Shown here piece by piece: positions 31,000 to 41,765 of a DNA stretch of 64,000 nucleotides (position 1 is its first letter; every line of letters starts with the position of its first letter). The DNA lies in NCBI RefSeq assembly GCF_017591435.1, contig NC_059257.1, positions 1,548,826-1,612,825 of the forward strand, given 5' to 3'. The position numbers and the translations under genes are program-made. The notes beneath the pieces are model-generated. The model was not told the origin of the DNA. It worked only from the letters and a program-made list of their open reading frames with translations, and did not search any database. The DNA is from Portunus trituberculatus. Its lineage: Eukaryota > Arthropoda > Malacostraca > Decapoda > Portunidae.

Positions 31000-33900
31000 A
31001 TCTTCAAGCTTCTACAGTGGAACTGTAGAGGCCTTTGCGCCTCGTGGGGGGAACTCTGAGTTTTATTGTCGGAGTTTTCTCCAGCCTGTGTAGCTCTACA
31101 AGAAACTATGCTAGGTGATAGTACTTATTCTAGTCCTTCTGGCTATCGTGCCTTGTTTAGCACTCCTTTCCCTGACCAGGGCCACCACGGTGGCACAGCT
31201 ATTCTAGTCCGTCAGGATATATCTGTTGTCCCCCTTACAACTTAACTCTCCCCTTCATGTGGTTGGTGTTAAGGTCTTTATGGGACGATCCTACACCATT
31301 TGCAGTTTATATCTCCTTCCTCGGCTTCCTGTCTCCTGGGGTGAGCTTGACGGCCTGGTGCGTCAGCTGACTCCACCTTTTCTCTTGTTGGGAGATTTTA
31401 ACGGCCGTCACCCATTGTGGGATGAAGGTGCTAGTAATCCTCGTGGGGTTTTAATCGGTTCTTTTATTGAGGATGAGGGATTAGAGATTTTAAATTCTGG
31501 GTATGTTACACATTTCCACAGTCCTACTGGGACTTTTACAGCTATTGATTTTTCTATCTCTATTTTTAATTCTTTCCTCGATTTTAATTGGCGTGTCCTA
31601 CCGGATTTATACTGTAGTGACCACTTTCCTATTTTATTGCAATCTGTGAACTCTGAGCCACAGTCCCGGCCCCCATGCTGGGTTTTAGGCAAAGCAGATT
31701 GGCCTCGATTCACAGACCTTAGCTCTTTTATCCATCCATTGGCTGACTTTTCTACTTGTGCTGAGGCTGTTGATTATTTTATTGATTTTTACATTCCGCA
31801 GCACTTCAGACAATCCCTAGGACGTCCGGTCGCTTTATTAAGCATCCCGTTCCTTGGTAGAACGTAGCATGCACTAACTCTATGAGAGAGAAACGGGCAG
31901 CTTTTGCTCGTCTCCGGCGACATCGTGGGGACCCGCAGTGTCTGGACGCTTTTCAACGCTGCCGAGCTCGAGCCCGCCGCGTTTTGAAAGAGGCACAAAG
32001 AGCCTCTTGGAAAGCTTATGTATCTTCCATTAATGCCAGCACCCCTCTTATGGATGTCTTCAACAAAGTCCGCCGAATTGCTGGGAAGTATTCTGCTCCT
32101 TCCCCACCAGTTTTGTTGTCTGCTGGGCGAACGGTGGCAGACCCTAGGACTGTCGCCGACCTCTTCGCGGAGCACTTTGCCAGTGTTTCGCGGAGGCATC
32201 CTGCAGCCCCAGGCGCACGTCACAGCCAGAGAATGGAATCTCTCGGCATAAATTTTTCTTCCACTGGAGGGAAGTCTTATAATGTCCCCTTCTCTGCCTC
32301 CGAGTTGCAGACTGCTTTGTCCCAGTGTCATGACTCTTCTCCTGGCCCAGATGATATTCCTTATGCCTTCTTGCGCCACATGTCTGCTGCTCTAAGTGAT
32401 GGCGTCCCACAGGGAAGTATTCTTAGTGTTACTCTATTTGCAGTCGCCATAAATGGTGTTATAGATAATCTTCCAGATGGCATTCACAGCTCCTTATATG
32501 ATCATGATTTATGTATTTCTTTTGCTGCTGCTAAGATGTCACTGATTGAGCGCAAGCTCCAATTGGCGATCAATATGGTGTCCAGTTGGGCCAACATGAA
32601 CGGTTTTCGATTCTCTTCCTCGAAGACCGTAGTCGTGCATTATTGTCGCAACCGTGGTGTCCATCCAGACCCTGATTTATACCTCATCAATAGACGCCTC
32701 TCATGCGTGGAGGCGACTCGATATCTTGGCCTTTTATTTGACAACCGTCTCACCTGGGTTCCCCATTTCCGTTCTCTTAAGGCGTCTTTTCGGCAGGCAT
32801 TATCCCTCCTTCGGGTTTTAAGTCACACCTCTTGGGGTGCGGACAGGGACACGTTGCTGCTTCTTCACCGTACACTTATACTTCCCAAGCTGGAATACGG
32901 CTGTGAAATCTACTCATCCGCAACGGATGCATGACTACGCACGCTTGACTCAATGCATCATGCTGGGGTCCGCTTGGCTACGGGTGCATTTCGGACATCT
33001 CCAGTACCTAGCCTTCTAGTGGATGCTGGTTTCTGGCCGCTCGACTTCCGGCGCCAGTCTTCGATGCTCCGGTGTTGGTTTCGCACCCACCGTCTTCCTG
33101 ATTCTGTCCCTTGTCTGTCAATATTACGGGACTCGCGTTTGCAGGCGTATGTCACTCGACCGAGTCTACCTAAACCTTTTGGCCTTCGAGTGGCAAACCT
33201 CATGATGGACTTGTCTATCGACCCCACTCCTGTCTATTCTTTCCGGCTCCCACGAGTTGGTTATTGGTAGCTTCCTCTTGTCTCATTATGCCCTCCTGCC
33301 ATGGATGGCAAGAAGGATTTTCTGCCAGCTCTGTCCCACACACCGTTTTTAGAACATTTTTTTATCCATTCTGATGACATTCCCGTTTTTACTGATGGTT
33401 CCAAATCCGACGCAGGCGTTGAGTTTAGTGTGGTTTTCCCCTCTTTTTATCGGTCTGGCAGCCATCCTTCGGTGGCATCCGTCTTTACTGCGGAGCTGTC
33501 TGCCATTGTCCTAGCTTTACACATCATTTTTACTCTCCCGGTTTCGTCTTTTACAATTTTTAGTGACTGTCGCAGTGCTCTTACTGTTCTCTCCACTTTT
33601 ATTTCCCTTCACCCATTGGTTTTATCAGCCCTGGAGTGGCTCTATCTACTTACCAGAAAAGGATATCGTGTTGGGTTTTGTTGGGTCCCTGGTCATGTAG
33701 GTGTTCCAGGGAATGAACACGCAGATCGCCTCGCTAAAGAGGCAGCAATTCGCGCTCCATCTCCTGCCCCTGTTCCGTTTCGAGATTTATTTCATCTTAT
33801 TCGTGTGACGGCCGCAGCAATATGGCAGAGGAGATGGCTAACGGGAGTCGCAACCTCGAAAATGGGAGAGATCACAACTTCCACTCTCCCTCAGTGGAGA

Positions 33901-34248
33901 TACACCCATGTCTGGGATCGCCGTGCACAGACTTTATTGGCGCGACTGTGTATAGGTCACACGTACCTTACACAAAGGTACCTCTTGACCAGGGACCCTC
34001 AAACTTACTGTGATGACTGCCTGGTGCCACTTACAGTACGGCACCTACTTGTGGAGTGCCCTAGTTTAATAGACCTGCGACACCGCTACCTCTATCGGTG
34101 CTGCGATGGAGATAGCGGTGTCTATCTTCTATCTGAGGTCCTTGGACCAGCGTGTCCGGCCCTTGGCCATGATGTTTTTGTTTTTTATGGGAGAGGCTGG
34201 CCTTCTCCCCTATCTGTGAATTTTAGAATTTTTATTTATGCATTTTGA
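31000..34248 (+). pseudogene. LINE I-3 ORF2: endonuclease, internally deleted RT, RNase H
   Basis: Endonuclease (about 31080-31700: LLGDFNGRHPLWDEGASN, CSDHFPIL), then a 350-codon open stretch (31882-32934) in which FLRHMSA is joined directly to ALSDGVPQGSILSV at about 32390. In I-2 about 490 bp lies between these motifs, so the RT region including motif A has been lost in frame. The catalytic VDD also reads as DHD (YDHDLCISF near 32500). RNase H (33370-33750) keeps FTDGSKSDAG, FTAELSAI, WVPGHVGVPGNEHADRLAKEAA, then the Cys/His tail. Stops lie near 31225, 31866, 32935 and 33270. Confidence 0.85.
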
Positions 34249-34432
34249 GGTTTTAATTGGTTTTATCGTGTTTTTAGTGTTTTAGCAACTTTTAATTGTA
34301 TTGTTTTTAATTGTTTTTAGTTATTTCATAATTTTTCTTTTAAAAATTTTTTGTCCTATTTAAATTTTGGTAGGGGCGCCAAATGACCTTGGCTGTTGCG
34401 GTGCCTACATCAAAATCCATCCATCTCATGGC

Positions 34433-35330
34433 GAACTTATCTATCGACTCCACTCCTGTCTACTCTTTCCGGCTCCCACGAGTTGGTTATTGGCAGCTTC
34501 CTGTTGTCTCATTATGCCCTCCTGCCATGGATGGCAAGAAGGATTTTCTACCGGCTCTGTCCCACACACGGTTTTTAGAACACTTTTTTACTCATTCTGA
34601 TGATATCGCTGTTTTTACTGATGGTTCCAAATCCGACGCATGCGTTGGGTTTGGTGTGGTTTTCCCCTCTTTTTATCGGTGTGGTAGCCTTCCTTCAGTG
34701 GCATCCGTCTTTACTGCGGAGCTGTCTGTCATAGTTCTAGCTTTACAGATCATTTTTACTCTCCCAGTTTCGTCTTTTACAATTTTTAGTGACTCGCAGT
34801 GCTCTTACTGCTCTCTCTTCCACTATATCCCTTAATCCATTGGTTTTAAGGCCTGGAGTGGTTATATCTTCTTACCAAACGAGGATAGTCGCGCTCCATC
34901 TCCTGCCCCTGTTCTGTTTCGAGATGTATTTCATCTTATTCGTGTGGCGGTTGCAGCAATTTGGCAGAGGAGATGGCTAACGGGGATCGCAACCTCGAAA
35001 ATGGGAGAGATCACTACTTCCACTCTCCCTTAGTGAACATACACCCATGTCCGGGATCGCCGTGCACAGACTTTATTGGCGCGACTGTGTATAGGTCACA
35101 CGTACCTTACACAAAGGTACCAGTTGACGAGGGACCCTCAGCCTTACTGTGATGACTGCCTGGTGCCGCTCACTGTGCGGCACCTGATGGTAGAGTGCCC
35201 TAGTTTGATCGAGTTACTACACCGCTACCTCTACCGGTGTCTCTCAAAGGTGCTTGGACCAGCATGTTTGGTCCCAGGCCATGACGTTTACAAGTACCTG
35301 GGAGAAGCTGGGTTCCTCCCCAATGTGTGA
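34433..35330 (+). pseudogene. LINE I-2 RNase H and C-terminal tail
   Basis: Continuation of I-2 ORF2 beyond I-3: FTDGSKSDACVGFGVVFP, FTAELSVIVLAL, then a broken region near 34800-34900 where the third and fourth RNase H motifs are damaged by indels, then RYQLTRDPQPYCDDCLVPLTV and VRHLMVECPS. The stop is near 35328. Confidence 0.75.
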
Positions 35331-35639
35331 ATCTTATTTAATTTTATTATATGTATTTTTTATGTTTTATTTAATTTTATTGTAGTTTTAGTATTTTTAG
35401 TTACTTTTGATTTTATTGTTTTTAAGTGCTTTTAGTTTTATAAACTACAGTATATTACGTAAAATATCGTAGTGGCGCCATATGATCCGTCCCCCCCAAA
35501 AAAAAAACCAATTCCCCACAGGCCCCCAAGCTTGTTGGAGGGGTTAGGGGGATGTGGGTAGAGAATAGGGGGACGGATGTATTGTAAAGAATTAGCAAAG
35601 ATAGAAAGATCAATCAGGTTTAATAAATTTATTACAACC

Positions 35640-36341
35640 AGAAAAATTTATTTGAAAAAGAAATTACTGATATAGTTCCTGCTTCCAGCAACCTTGGGCA
35701 GCACTCTCAGAAGGGTATAGTACAGTTCAGAGCATGTATTTTCCACCTGAAGGTTTCATAGAGCTACTAAATGAATGGGGCTGGTGCAAACTGCTTTCAA
35801 AGTATGATTCTACTCTTGAAAACCTTGTTGAACAAGTAAACAACAAAAAAACTCATGTCATTACCTGAGCCCAGATATTCAGAATGAACTTATTTGTTTG
35901 ATTGCTAGAACAGTTGAAAATGCAAATGTGAAGGGACTTAGAGAAGCAAAATACTATTCACTAATTCTAGACTGTACTCAGGATGTGTCACATAAAGAAC
36001 AAATGTCAGTTGTGCTACGGTTCGTTGAGTTCTTGAACGGATCTAGTATCAAGATCAGGGAGGCTTTTTTTTTTTTTTGGTTTTCTAAATGTGAAGGCTT
36101 ACTGAAATCCTTCCTAAAGAAAGCTGATGAACTTGGTGTGAAAATATCAGACATGAGAGGACAGGCTTATGATCACGGAGCCAATATGAGTGGAAAAAAA
36201 CAAAAGGTGTGCAGACCCGTATACAGACAATGAATCAACGTGCATTGTTTGTTCCATGCGGTTTTCATACCTAGAATCTTGTTGTCACTGATGCTGCTAA
36301 GTCGTCAAGCTTTGCCATCAACCTTTTTGGTGTTATCAACA

Positions 36342-36415
<74 letters not shown>

Positions 36416-37493
36416 TGTTTAGTTCTTCTCCTCGGTGGGCTATACTTGTGGAAAGGATGCCAATTTCAGTCAATTAAGGGACTATCTGATACCAGGTGGG
36501 AGTCACGCATTGAAGCCATCAAGCCGTTACGTCACCACATGAAAGAAATTTTTGAAGCACTGTCATCGCTGAAAGATCATGCCATCAGCTACAGAAGCAA
36601 GTGCACTCTTTGAGACGCTGAAAAAAATGGCCTTTTGATTGCAATTTGCATATGGTATGACATATTATTCCACATCAATAAAAACAAGTAAGCTCATTCA
36701 GTTATCAACAGCAACAATTGATGTGTTCCAGCCAGAAGTATCAGCTACTCTGTCATTTTTTTTTAAATATAGAGAGGAAGGGTATGCCACAGCCATCATT
36801 AGTGCATCAGAAATAGCAGAGCAGTTGCATGTTGGGAAAATCTTCCCTGAAACAAGAAATCACCGGAAAATGACAATGTTCGGCTATGAATGCAGGGATG
36901 AAGTGCCTCCTTCAGAAGAACACAAATTCAGATCTCAGTTTTTTTCTGACAGTAATGGATCAGGTCATCTCCTCTATGAACTCTCGATTCAGTCAGTTGT
37001 CTGAGTGGCTCAACTTGTTTAGATTTTTGTACAACGTAGCTCAGTTGAAGCAATACGCTGACTACAACACTATCCATGCACTGTCAAAACTTTGAGCTGA
37101 AGATGGGTGACATAAATTCACCAGAACTTGAAATGGAACTTCGGCGTTTCATCATTGTTGTCAGCAATAATCCATCTCTCACTACATCTAAAGACTTCCT
37201 GGACTACATCTGCAGCAACAGCCTCATGGAATTATACCCCAACACCAGTATCATGCTAAGGACCATGCTTGCAACTCCTGTAACTGTGCCAGTGCTGGGC
37301 GGAGCTTCAGCAGAATGAAAATAATAAAAAAAAATATCCTAAGGTCAACAATGTCAAATGAACGACTGAATGCTCTTGAAATAATATCAATTAAGCATGA
37401 TGTTGCAAAGTCTCTTGATTATGACAAATTAGTGGATAAGTTTTCTGAAGCTAAAAGTAAGAAAGCAGTACTTCCAATGAAGTTTGATGAGTA
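35640..37493 (+). pseudogene. hAT transposase (DUF4371/ZMYM1-like), decayed
   Basis: Fragments in changing frames match the hAT group to which vertebrate ZMYM1 belongs: YYSLILDCTQDVSHKEQMS with the first catalytic Asp, GLLKSFLKKADELGVKISDMRGQAYDHGANMSGK with the second acidic site, then the HCL / CGFH-type block, GLSDTRWESRIEAIKPLR in a second frame near 36478, and a C-terminal RMKIIKKN ... MSNERLNALEII segment ending at TAG 37491-37493. Multiple stops and the TA tract inside the CHC region exclude function. A domesticated gene is not supported. Confidence 0.75.
36343..36414. repeat. (TA)n microsatellite inside a hAT pseudogene
   Basis: A 72-bp pure TA tract that follows RIY codons, where coding similarity stops. 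It resumes at about 36420. Confidence 0.97.
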
Positions 37494-37830
37494 GTCATTG
37501 ACATGGAATTGATAAATTTCTGGTCAGTTCTGTTAAAGCTACAATCTGTTGTATTTAGAAAGTTATTCTATTTGCGTATGTGATTGTATAATATATAACA
37601 TTGCTGGATGTGTTGCTTGATGTTTATAGGCCTACCATAACATATAGCTGTAATTTGTTTAGCTATTTCTTGGCATCTCTGAGTGTTACTTTGTTTTACT
37701 TTGTGTGGTAGTGTATAATTTTGCATTTCTACTCTTAGAAAATATAAATATGATGTGGTGATTTATTTTTAATAGGGGCCCCCATGTATAGTTTTCGGGG
37801 TGGGGCCCGTAACACCTTGCTACGGCTCTG

Positions 37831-38047
37831 GAGGAGGAGGGACAAGCTCGGAATCATTCAAGGTGGAGTTTTTAGCAAAAGTTTGAGAGAAGAGTTAAGC
37901 TTTAAAAAAAAAAACAGATGAGATGGCAGTGGTGCCATCAGGATGAAGTAAAGGAGGAAAAGATAAAGAAATAAAGTTATTGGAGATGTTTTTTGGCCAG
38001 ATGCCAGATGCCAGAAGTCACAAAGGGAATTAAAGTTTGAAAGATTG
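37831..38047 (-). mobile_element. LINE family D fragment D3
   Basis: Reverse-strand fragment of the D-family region upstream of RT (LSNFNSLCDFWHLA, then SSLKLLLKTPP). A 7-bp tandem duplication in the codons of WHLA and an expanded A tract break the frame. The adjacent hAT ends exactly at 37830, so the hAT probably inserted here. Confidence 0.7.
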
Positions 38048-38522
38048 ATTGGCTGCACTATAACCATCTTCTGCAGATAGGCATTTTGCATCCCATAGTC
38101 TCCCAATTCCTAGAAATTCTTAAAAATGGTTTCAACACCATGGGCTGACAGCTTGGTGAAACAATCATGCACCCGAAAACACCTTAAGCTGCGTACTTGC
38201 TGATATTAAGACGTTTAAAGAGTGCGCAGACTTTTACTGTTTGTGTTCAACCTGTTGCGTCTTCACGTCACTTCTCCTGCCTAGAGCAGCAACTGCCGAG
38301 AACGTTGATTGATTGTCAAGGCAGTGATCACGCTCTATACAACATGAGGAAAGCACTCTGGTTCACCAGCTCCGAGCTATGCGATGGAGCCATGCAGACA
38401 TGTCGGAACAATTAAGTTTATGTTTCCAGAGAATTTTAACCATGAAAACCTTCACGTACTTTAATTTTGGTAACATCGTGTAATAAACAATGTAACGCAA
38501 AATTGTGATGTAAGATGAAATA
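38048..38522. other. Sequence without a recognisable gene
   Basis: Unique-looking DNA between LINE D3 and the TA microsatellite. The 72-codon frame at 38197-38415 matches nothing I recognise. Confidence 0.3.

Positions 38523-38598
<76 letters not shown>
38523..38598. repeat. (TA)n microsatellite, left of the Merlin-like element
   Basis: Pure TA/AT tract, 76 bp. The transposon terminus GGATCATATG follows directly. Confidence 0.97.
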
Positions 38599-38600
<2 letters not shown>

Positions 38601-38699
38601 ATCATATGAAGATCCTCCCCCCCAAAGTATCCAACTGAAGATCCACCCCCCTAGTCGCGCTCATATGAAGATCCTTCCCCACATATAGTATCCGACTGA

Positions 38700-39482
38700 A
38701 GATCCACTAATATTTTAAAATCTTTAAAAATATAAATTACACTAAATATTGCAAGGAAATATGAGTACATAGGTTATCAAAAGCATCCCGGAAGAAACGG
38801 TCACGCCACATAGGCCTGTACCAAGAGTCACGAAGGTTTGAGGTCGAGGGTAGAAGGGAAGGTAATGTGGTACCAAGAGTCGCTGTCATTATTGGAACGA
38901 AGAGCAGAGGGAAGGTCGAAGGGAAGGCATGGGTAGCCCCCGTGTCTTCCACATGACCTTCGAAGAAATATTTTATAATTTTCGTAAGCTGGAGTGACCA
39001 ACGAATAGTATGAACTAAAATCAACGTCAAGTAATATTTTCAATCTCGGAAAACCGATAGTTATGTTTCCATGTAAGTTACTATTCTTTTTATAATGGTG
39101 AAGGATCGCCTTAAAATAGCGAGGTGGAAGGACGCAGTGGATCCAGAAAGCTCGCCACCTAGCTGTTTTATGAAGCTTGTTTTCGTTTGTCAGGAAAGTT
39201 ACACTGTTTATTTCATGGTAATAAATATTTTCTTTAGTGAGCTCATCATCCAAGCCTATTAAAGACCAAATATGTGCATGAGTTAATGGAGAATAGGAAG
39301 TGACAGGTGAACTGCCAACAGACAGGAGGCTGTCAAAGTATGCAAAGAAAAGCCAGTCACAAGGTAAATACTAGCCTGTATAAGCAGGTTTAAAACAAAA
39401 CCACAAAGATGTACTACTATGTAGGGATGTAGACAGAGAATTTCACAAGAACACCACTTCACACCAACCCAGGACTTCTTAT

Positions 39483-39544
<62 letters not shown>

Positions 39545-40263
39545 AAAGACAGTGACATAAGCATTGAGTGCAATAATGTTAAAGCTAAGTCAACAGATAA
39601 CTTTTCACTGAGTTGGGTGTGATGTGCAAGGATTTAAGTCTAGGTATACTGACAGTATTGTAGGTAGTTCTCCAGATGTATAGTCCTGTATCCAAACTAT
39701 TTCAGGCCATGATTAATGTAATTCATGACTGACTATACTAATGTGTTAACTATGGAATTTTTAATGATATGCATACAAATTGTGGTCTAGCAGATCCCAA
39801 AGAATACAAATTTCTCAACTCTTGTAATGAACTACCACTGCTTCTTGATATTGATTTTGTAAGACAGTGATTTCCAAACACATGATAAATTGCCACTTTA
39901 GGGATAATGAAAGGATACAGAAAAAAAAGAAAGTTAAGAATTCTGGAAATTAGGAAAACGCTGCAGTCTGTAAAGTTGTTGAATAAACCTGTTATAAATA
40001 CATAGTGAAATTGAGCAACAACAATAAACATTCAGAACTGCTATACATATACAAAACTTGAAAAGAAGAAAAATTATTTAAGTGTGTGGCAAGCCAGGTT
40101 TCAATAAGGAATGCTTGAGGACACAGATATTCAATAACTCTGATCACATGTGGGCTTGTTACTCACTACCTGAGCCTGCCTCTTTTTCACATTGTCAGTT
40201 TCTCTCTAAGCACCAGCTGATGCTAAAATCTTGAATTTTTATTTAGCTATAAATATCTTAATA
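38700..40263. other. Interior of the Merlin-like element without a recognised gene
   Basis: Holds a 141-codon open frame (38828-39253, -) with no recognised domain. It also has two TACCAAGAGTC motifs (38819, 38871) that recur inverted at 40576 and 40650, and a CT microsatellite (39486-39541). The 39550-40260 part is AT-rich and featureless by eye. Such length is unusual for a Merlin element and may include further insertions. Confidence 0.4.
39486..39541. repeat. (CT)n microsatellite
   Basis: Pure CT dinucleotide tract of about 56 bp inside the Merlin-like element. Confidence 0.97.
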
Positions 40264-40524
40264 TTAAAAAATGTTAATGGCATTAAATGACTTGGTGATC
40301 TCCTCCCAAGCTAATTTTTTCTTGTGAAGGCTAGCTGGGTTTGTTGAGCGGTCTTGCAAGTCTTTATTCTCTTTCACAAGATTGAGAATCATTATTCTCT
40401 GCTCGTGCGTGAGTGGCGAGGCCCGGTCACAGCTTCTTCCCTCCATTCTTGTAGCGCGCACTGTGGTTTTGTTGTCGTTCGTGGAGCTCAAATCCGGATT
40501 ACAGTCATACCAATACCGAAACAA
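40264..40524 (-). pseudogene. Myb/SANT-like DNA-binding domain fragment
   Basis: Eighty-six codons including LTHEQRIMILNLVKENKDLQ and KKKLAWEEITKSFNA, the helix 1 and helix 2-3 signature of the Myb/SANT-like (zeste/Myb_DNA-bind_5) domains found in arthropod DNA-binding proteins and in the accessory ORFs of some transposons. It lies on the same strand as, and just downstream of, the Merlin-like transposase. The frame ends after FNAINIF without the rest of the domain, so it is truncated or an intron follows. It could be an accessory ORF of the element or a captured gene fragment. Confidence 0.55.
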
Positions 40525-40563
40525 CTGTTACCAACTCATGCTAGCGGCAGACCTCTCGCGGCC

Positions 40564-41100
40564 CTACCTTCCACGGCGACTCTTGGTACAGATTGAAGGT
40601 AAGGGCGAAGGCTTTGCCTTGCTGGTCGAAGGGAAGGTCCGTGCCTTGGCCTTCGCGACTCTTGGTACAGCCCTAAATTCTTGAAAAGAATTCAAGAAGT
40701 CCCGCCTGCATCCTCGCATCATCTTGATATGTGCTTTATGTTTGTTCCAGTACGATTCTATGGCCTGAGTGTGGACACCAGTTTGCGGATCCACAAAATT
40801 GAGTGAATGGTCTACTGTCCTGTGTGTGAAGCCCAATCCTTGTATATTATTGTGAGCCCTCCACTCATCACTGTGGATTATTGATCCCCGTCGCACTACT
40901 GCTTGTATTATAGGGAGAAGTGTGACAGCATCCCTTTTGTCTACAATTTTCATGTATCCTGTTGCTGGTGAGGTGCTGGTATCGACCATTCCAAATACCC
41001 ACATAGGAGTGTGAGGTCCTCTGCCCCGATGATGCTTTGGTTTGTGAGAAAAACACGATTCATCGATATGCACAACTGTTCCTGGACCACCAAGTTGCAC
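40564..41100 (-). pseudogene. Merlin/ISXO2-like transposase (DDE domain), N-terminus missing
   Basis: The catalytic domain reads VVHIDESCFSHKPKHHRGRG, WVFGMVD, GYMKIVDKRDAVTLLPIIQ, IIHSDEWRAHNNI, then QTGVHTQAIESYWNKHKAHI. This is the D-D-E arrangement of IS1016/IS1595-type transposases that define Merlin elements. The acidic residues (VHIDE, HSDEW, AIESYW) are all visible. Upstream, a stop lies near 41113 and a TAG microsatellite replaces the expected roughly 150-residue N-terminus. The C-terminus runs into repeat sequence near 40675. The core is well preserved but the gene is incomplete. Confidence 0.85.
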
Positions 41101-41186
41101 TGGGTTAGCCTAAAGATATCTACTGCACACTTCACGGATTCGGATTCGGAACCCAAAAAAAGGTTCGCGCGCCCAACTCTGATTAA

Positions 41187-41240
<54 letters not shown>
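41187..41240. repeat. (TAG)n microsatellite
   Basis: About 18 TAG units inside the right end of the Merlin-like element. Confidence 0.97.
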
Positions 41241-41241
<1 letters not shown>

Positions 41242-41331
41242 TCATCATATGAAGATCCTTCCCCCAGGCTAGATCATCTGAAGATCCTCCCCCCCAAGTA
41301 GATTTGGGGGGGAGGATCTTATTCATATGAT

Positions 41332-41333
<2 letters not shown>

Positions 41334-41412
<79 letters not shown>
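41334..41412. repeat. (TA)n microsatellite, right of the Merlin-like element
   Basis: Pure TA/AT tract, about 79 bp, directly after the terminus ...ATATGATCC. Confidence 0.97.
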
Positions 41413-41413
<1 letters not shown>

Positions 41414-41765
41414 GTTCAAGTAGAGCGAGTTGAAGTGAAAGGTAAGAATTAGAGACAGGTTTACGCAACATTTTATTCAAGCCTCCGGCCTAAACATCGT
41501 ACGAATAGATTTCCTTGGAATAGATTCCATCTTGTTGTGTGCATAATTTATTCTGAACACAATGATATGTGTAGAATGTTCATAGTGATAATGCATGAAT
41601 AGATAATGATAAGTGATTGGAGGTAACTCAGAGAGGCTTAGCGGTGCTCTCCACGTTTCATGTGCACGAGCACAAAGTAGTTTTTTTTTTTTTTTTTTTC
41701 AAAGACGATTTTCTGCCGTTTCTCAACATACCAGAGGGTCTTGGCCTATCTCATGCAGTAAAGAG

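Larger units (their letters stand above)
28397..34422 (+). mobile_element. LINE I-3, inserted into I-2
   Basis: A copy with an intact 5' end (ATGGGAACCGCCTTGTCG near 28408, as in I-1) and 3' end (AAAATCCATCC near 34412-34422). It is flanked by ATCTCATGGC at 28387-28396 and 34423-34432, an 8-10-bp target duplication within I-2 ORF2. It carries a 250-bp LTR-like insert in its 5' UTR and has lost about 490 bp of RT. Inactive. Confidence 0.88.
26856..35488 (+). mobile_element. LINE I-2, split by LINE I-3
   Basis: A + strand copy of the I-1 family, 5'-truncated at about 26856 in ORF2 (GGAGCACATTCCCAGTGT). It runs to 28396, then resumes at 34423 after LINE I-3 and continues through RNase H to about 35488. 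The two halves rejoin in the middle of ORF2 at ATCTCATGGC. The 3' end (GTAGTGGCGCCATATGAT) matches the conserved GCGGCGCCAAATGAC of I-1 only partly. Its left edge abuts repeat R at 26850. Confidence 0.8.
35489..37830 (+). mobile_element. hAT transposon with ZMYM1-like transposase, left end missing
   Basis: The right end (...GTAACACCTTGCTACGGCTCTG, ending 37830) reads in reverse as CAGAGCCGTAGCAAGG, a typical hAT terminus. Immediately beyond it lies LINE D3 sequence. No matching left terminus is found, and the left side meets the end of LINE I-2 and a short G/C-tract region near 35490-35590. The coding region inside is a decayed hAT transposase. A TA microsatellite has expanded inside it (36343-36414). 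Confidence 0.7.
38599..41333 (-). mobile_element. Merlin-like (IS1595/ISXO2-type) DNA transposon inserted in a TA microsatellite
   Basis: Termini GGATCATATGAAGATCC (38599) and the inverted form GGATCATATGAATAAGATCC (reading back from 41333) make inverted repeats, with C-rich AAGATCCTCCCCCCC subterminal motifs repeated at 38611, 38661 and near 41250-41320. Both outer flanks are pure TA tracts, so the expected 8-9-bp target duplication is hidden in the repeat. A transposase of ISXO2/Merlin type lies inside on the - strand. The assignment follows the transposase; the terminal repeats themselves are not ones I recognise. Confidence 0.75.

Noticed and set aside
35640..37493. Host ZMYM1-like gene
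   Set aside because: Many stops, a TA tract in the core and a hAT terminus immediately downstream.
38828..39253. 141-codon open frame as a host gene
   Set aside because: No recognised domain, AT-rich, inside a transposon and overlapped by another frame. Left as unassigned interior sequence.
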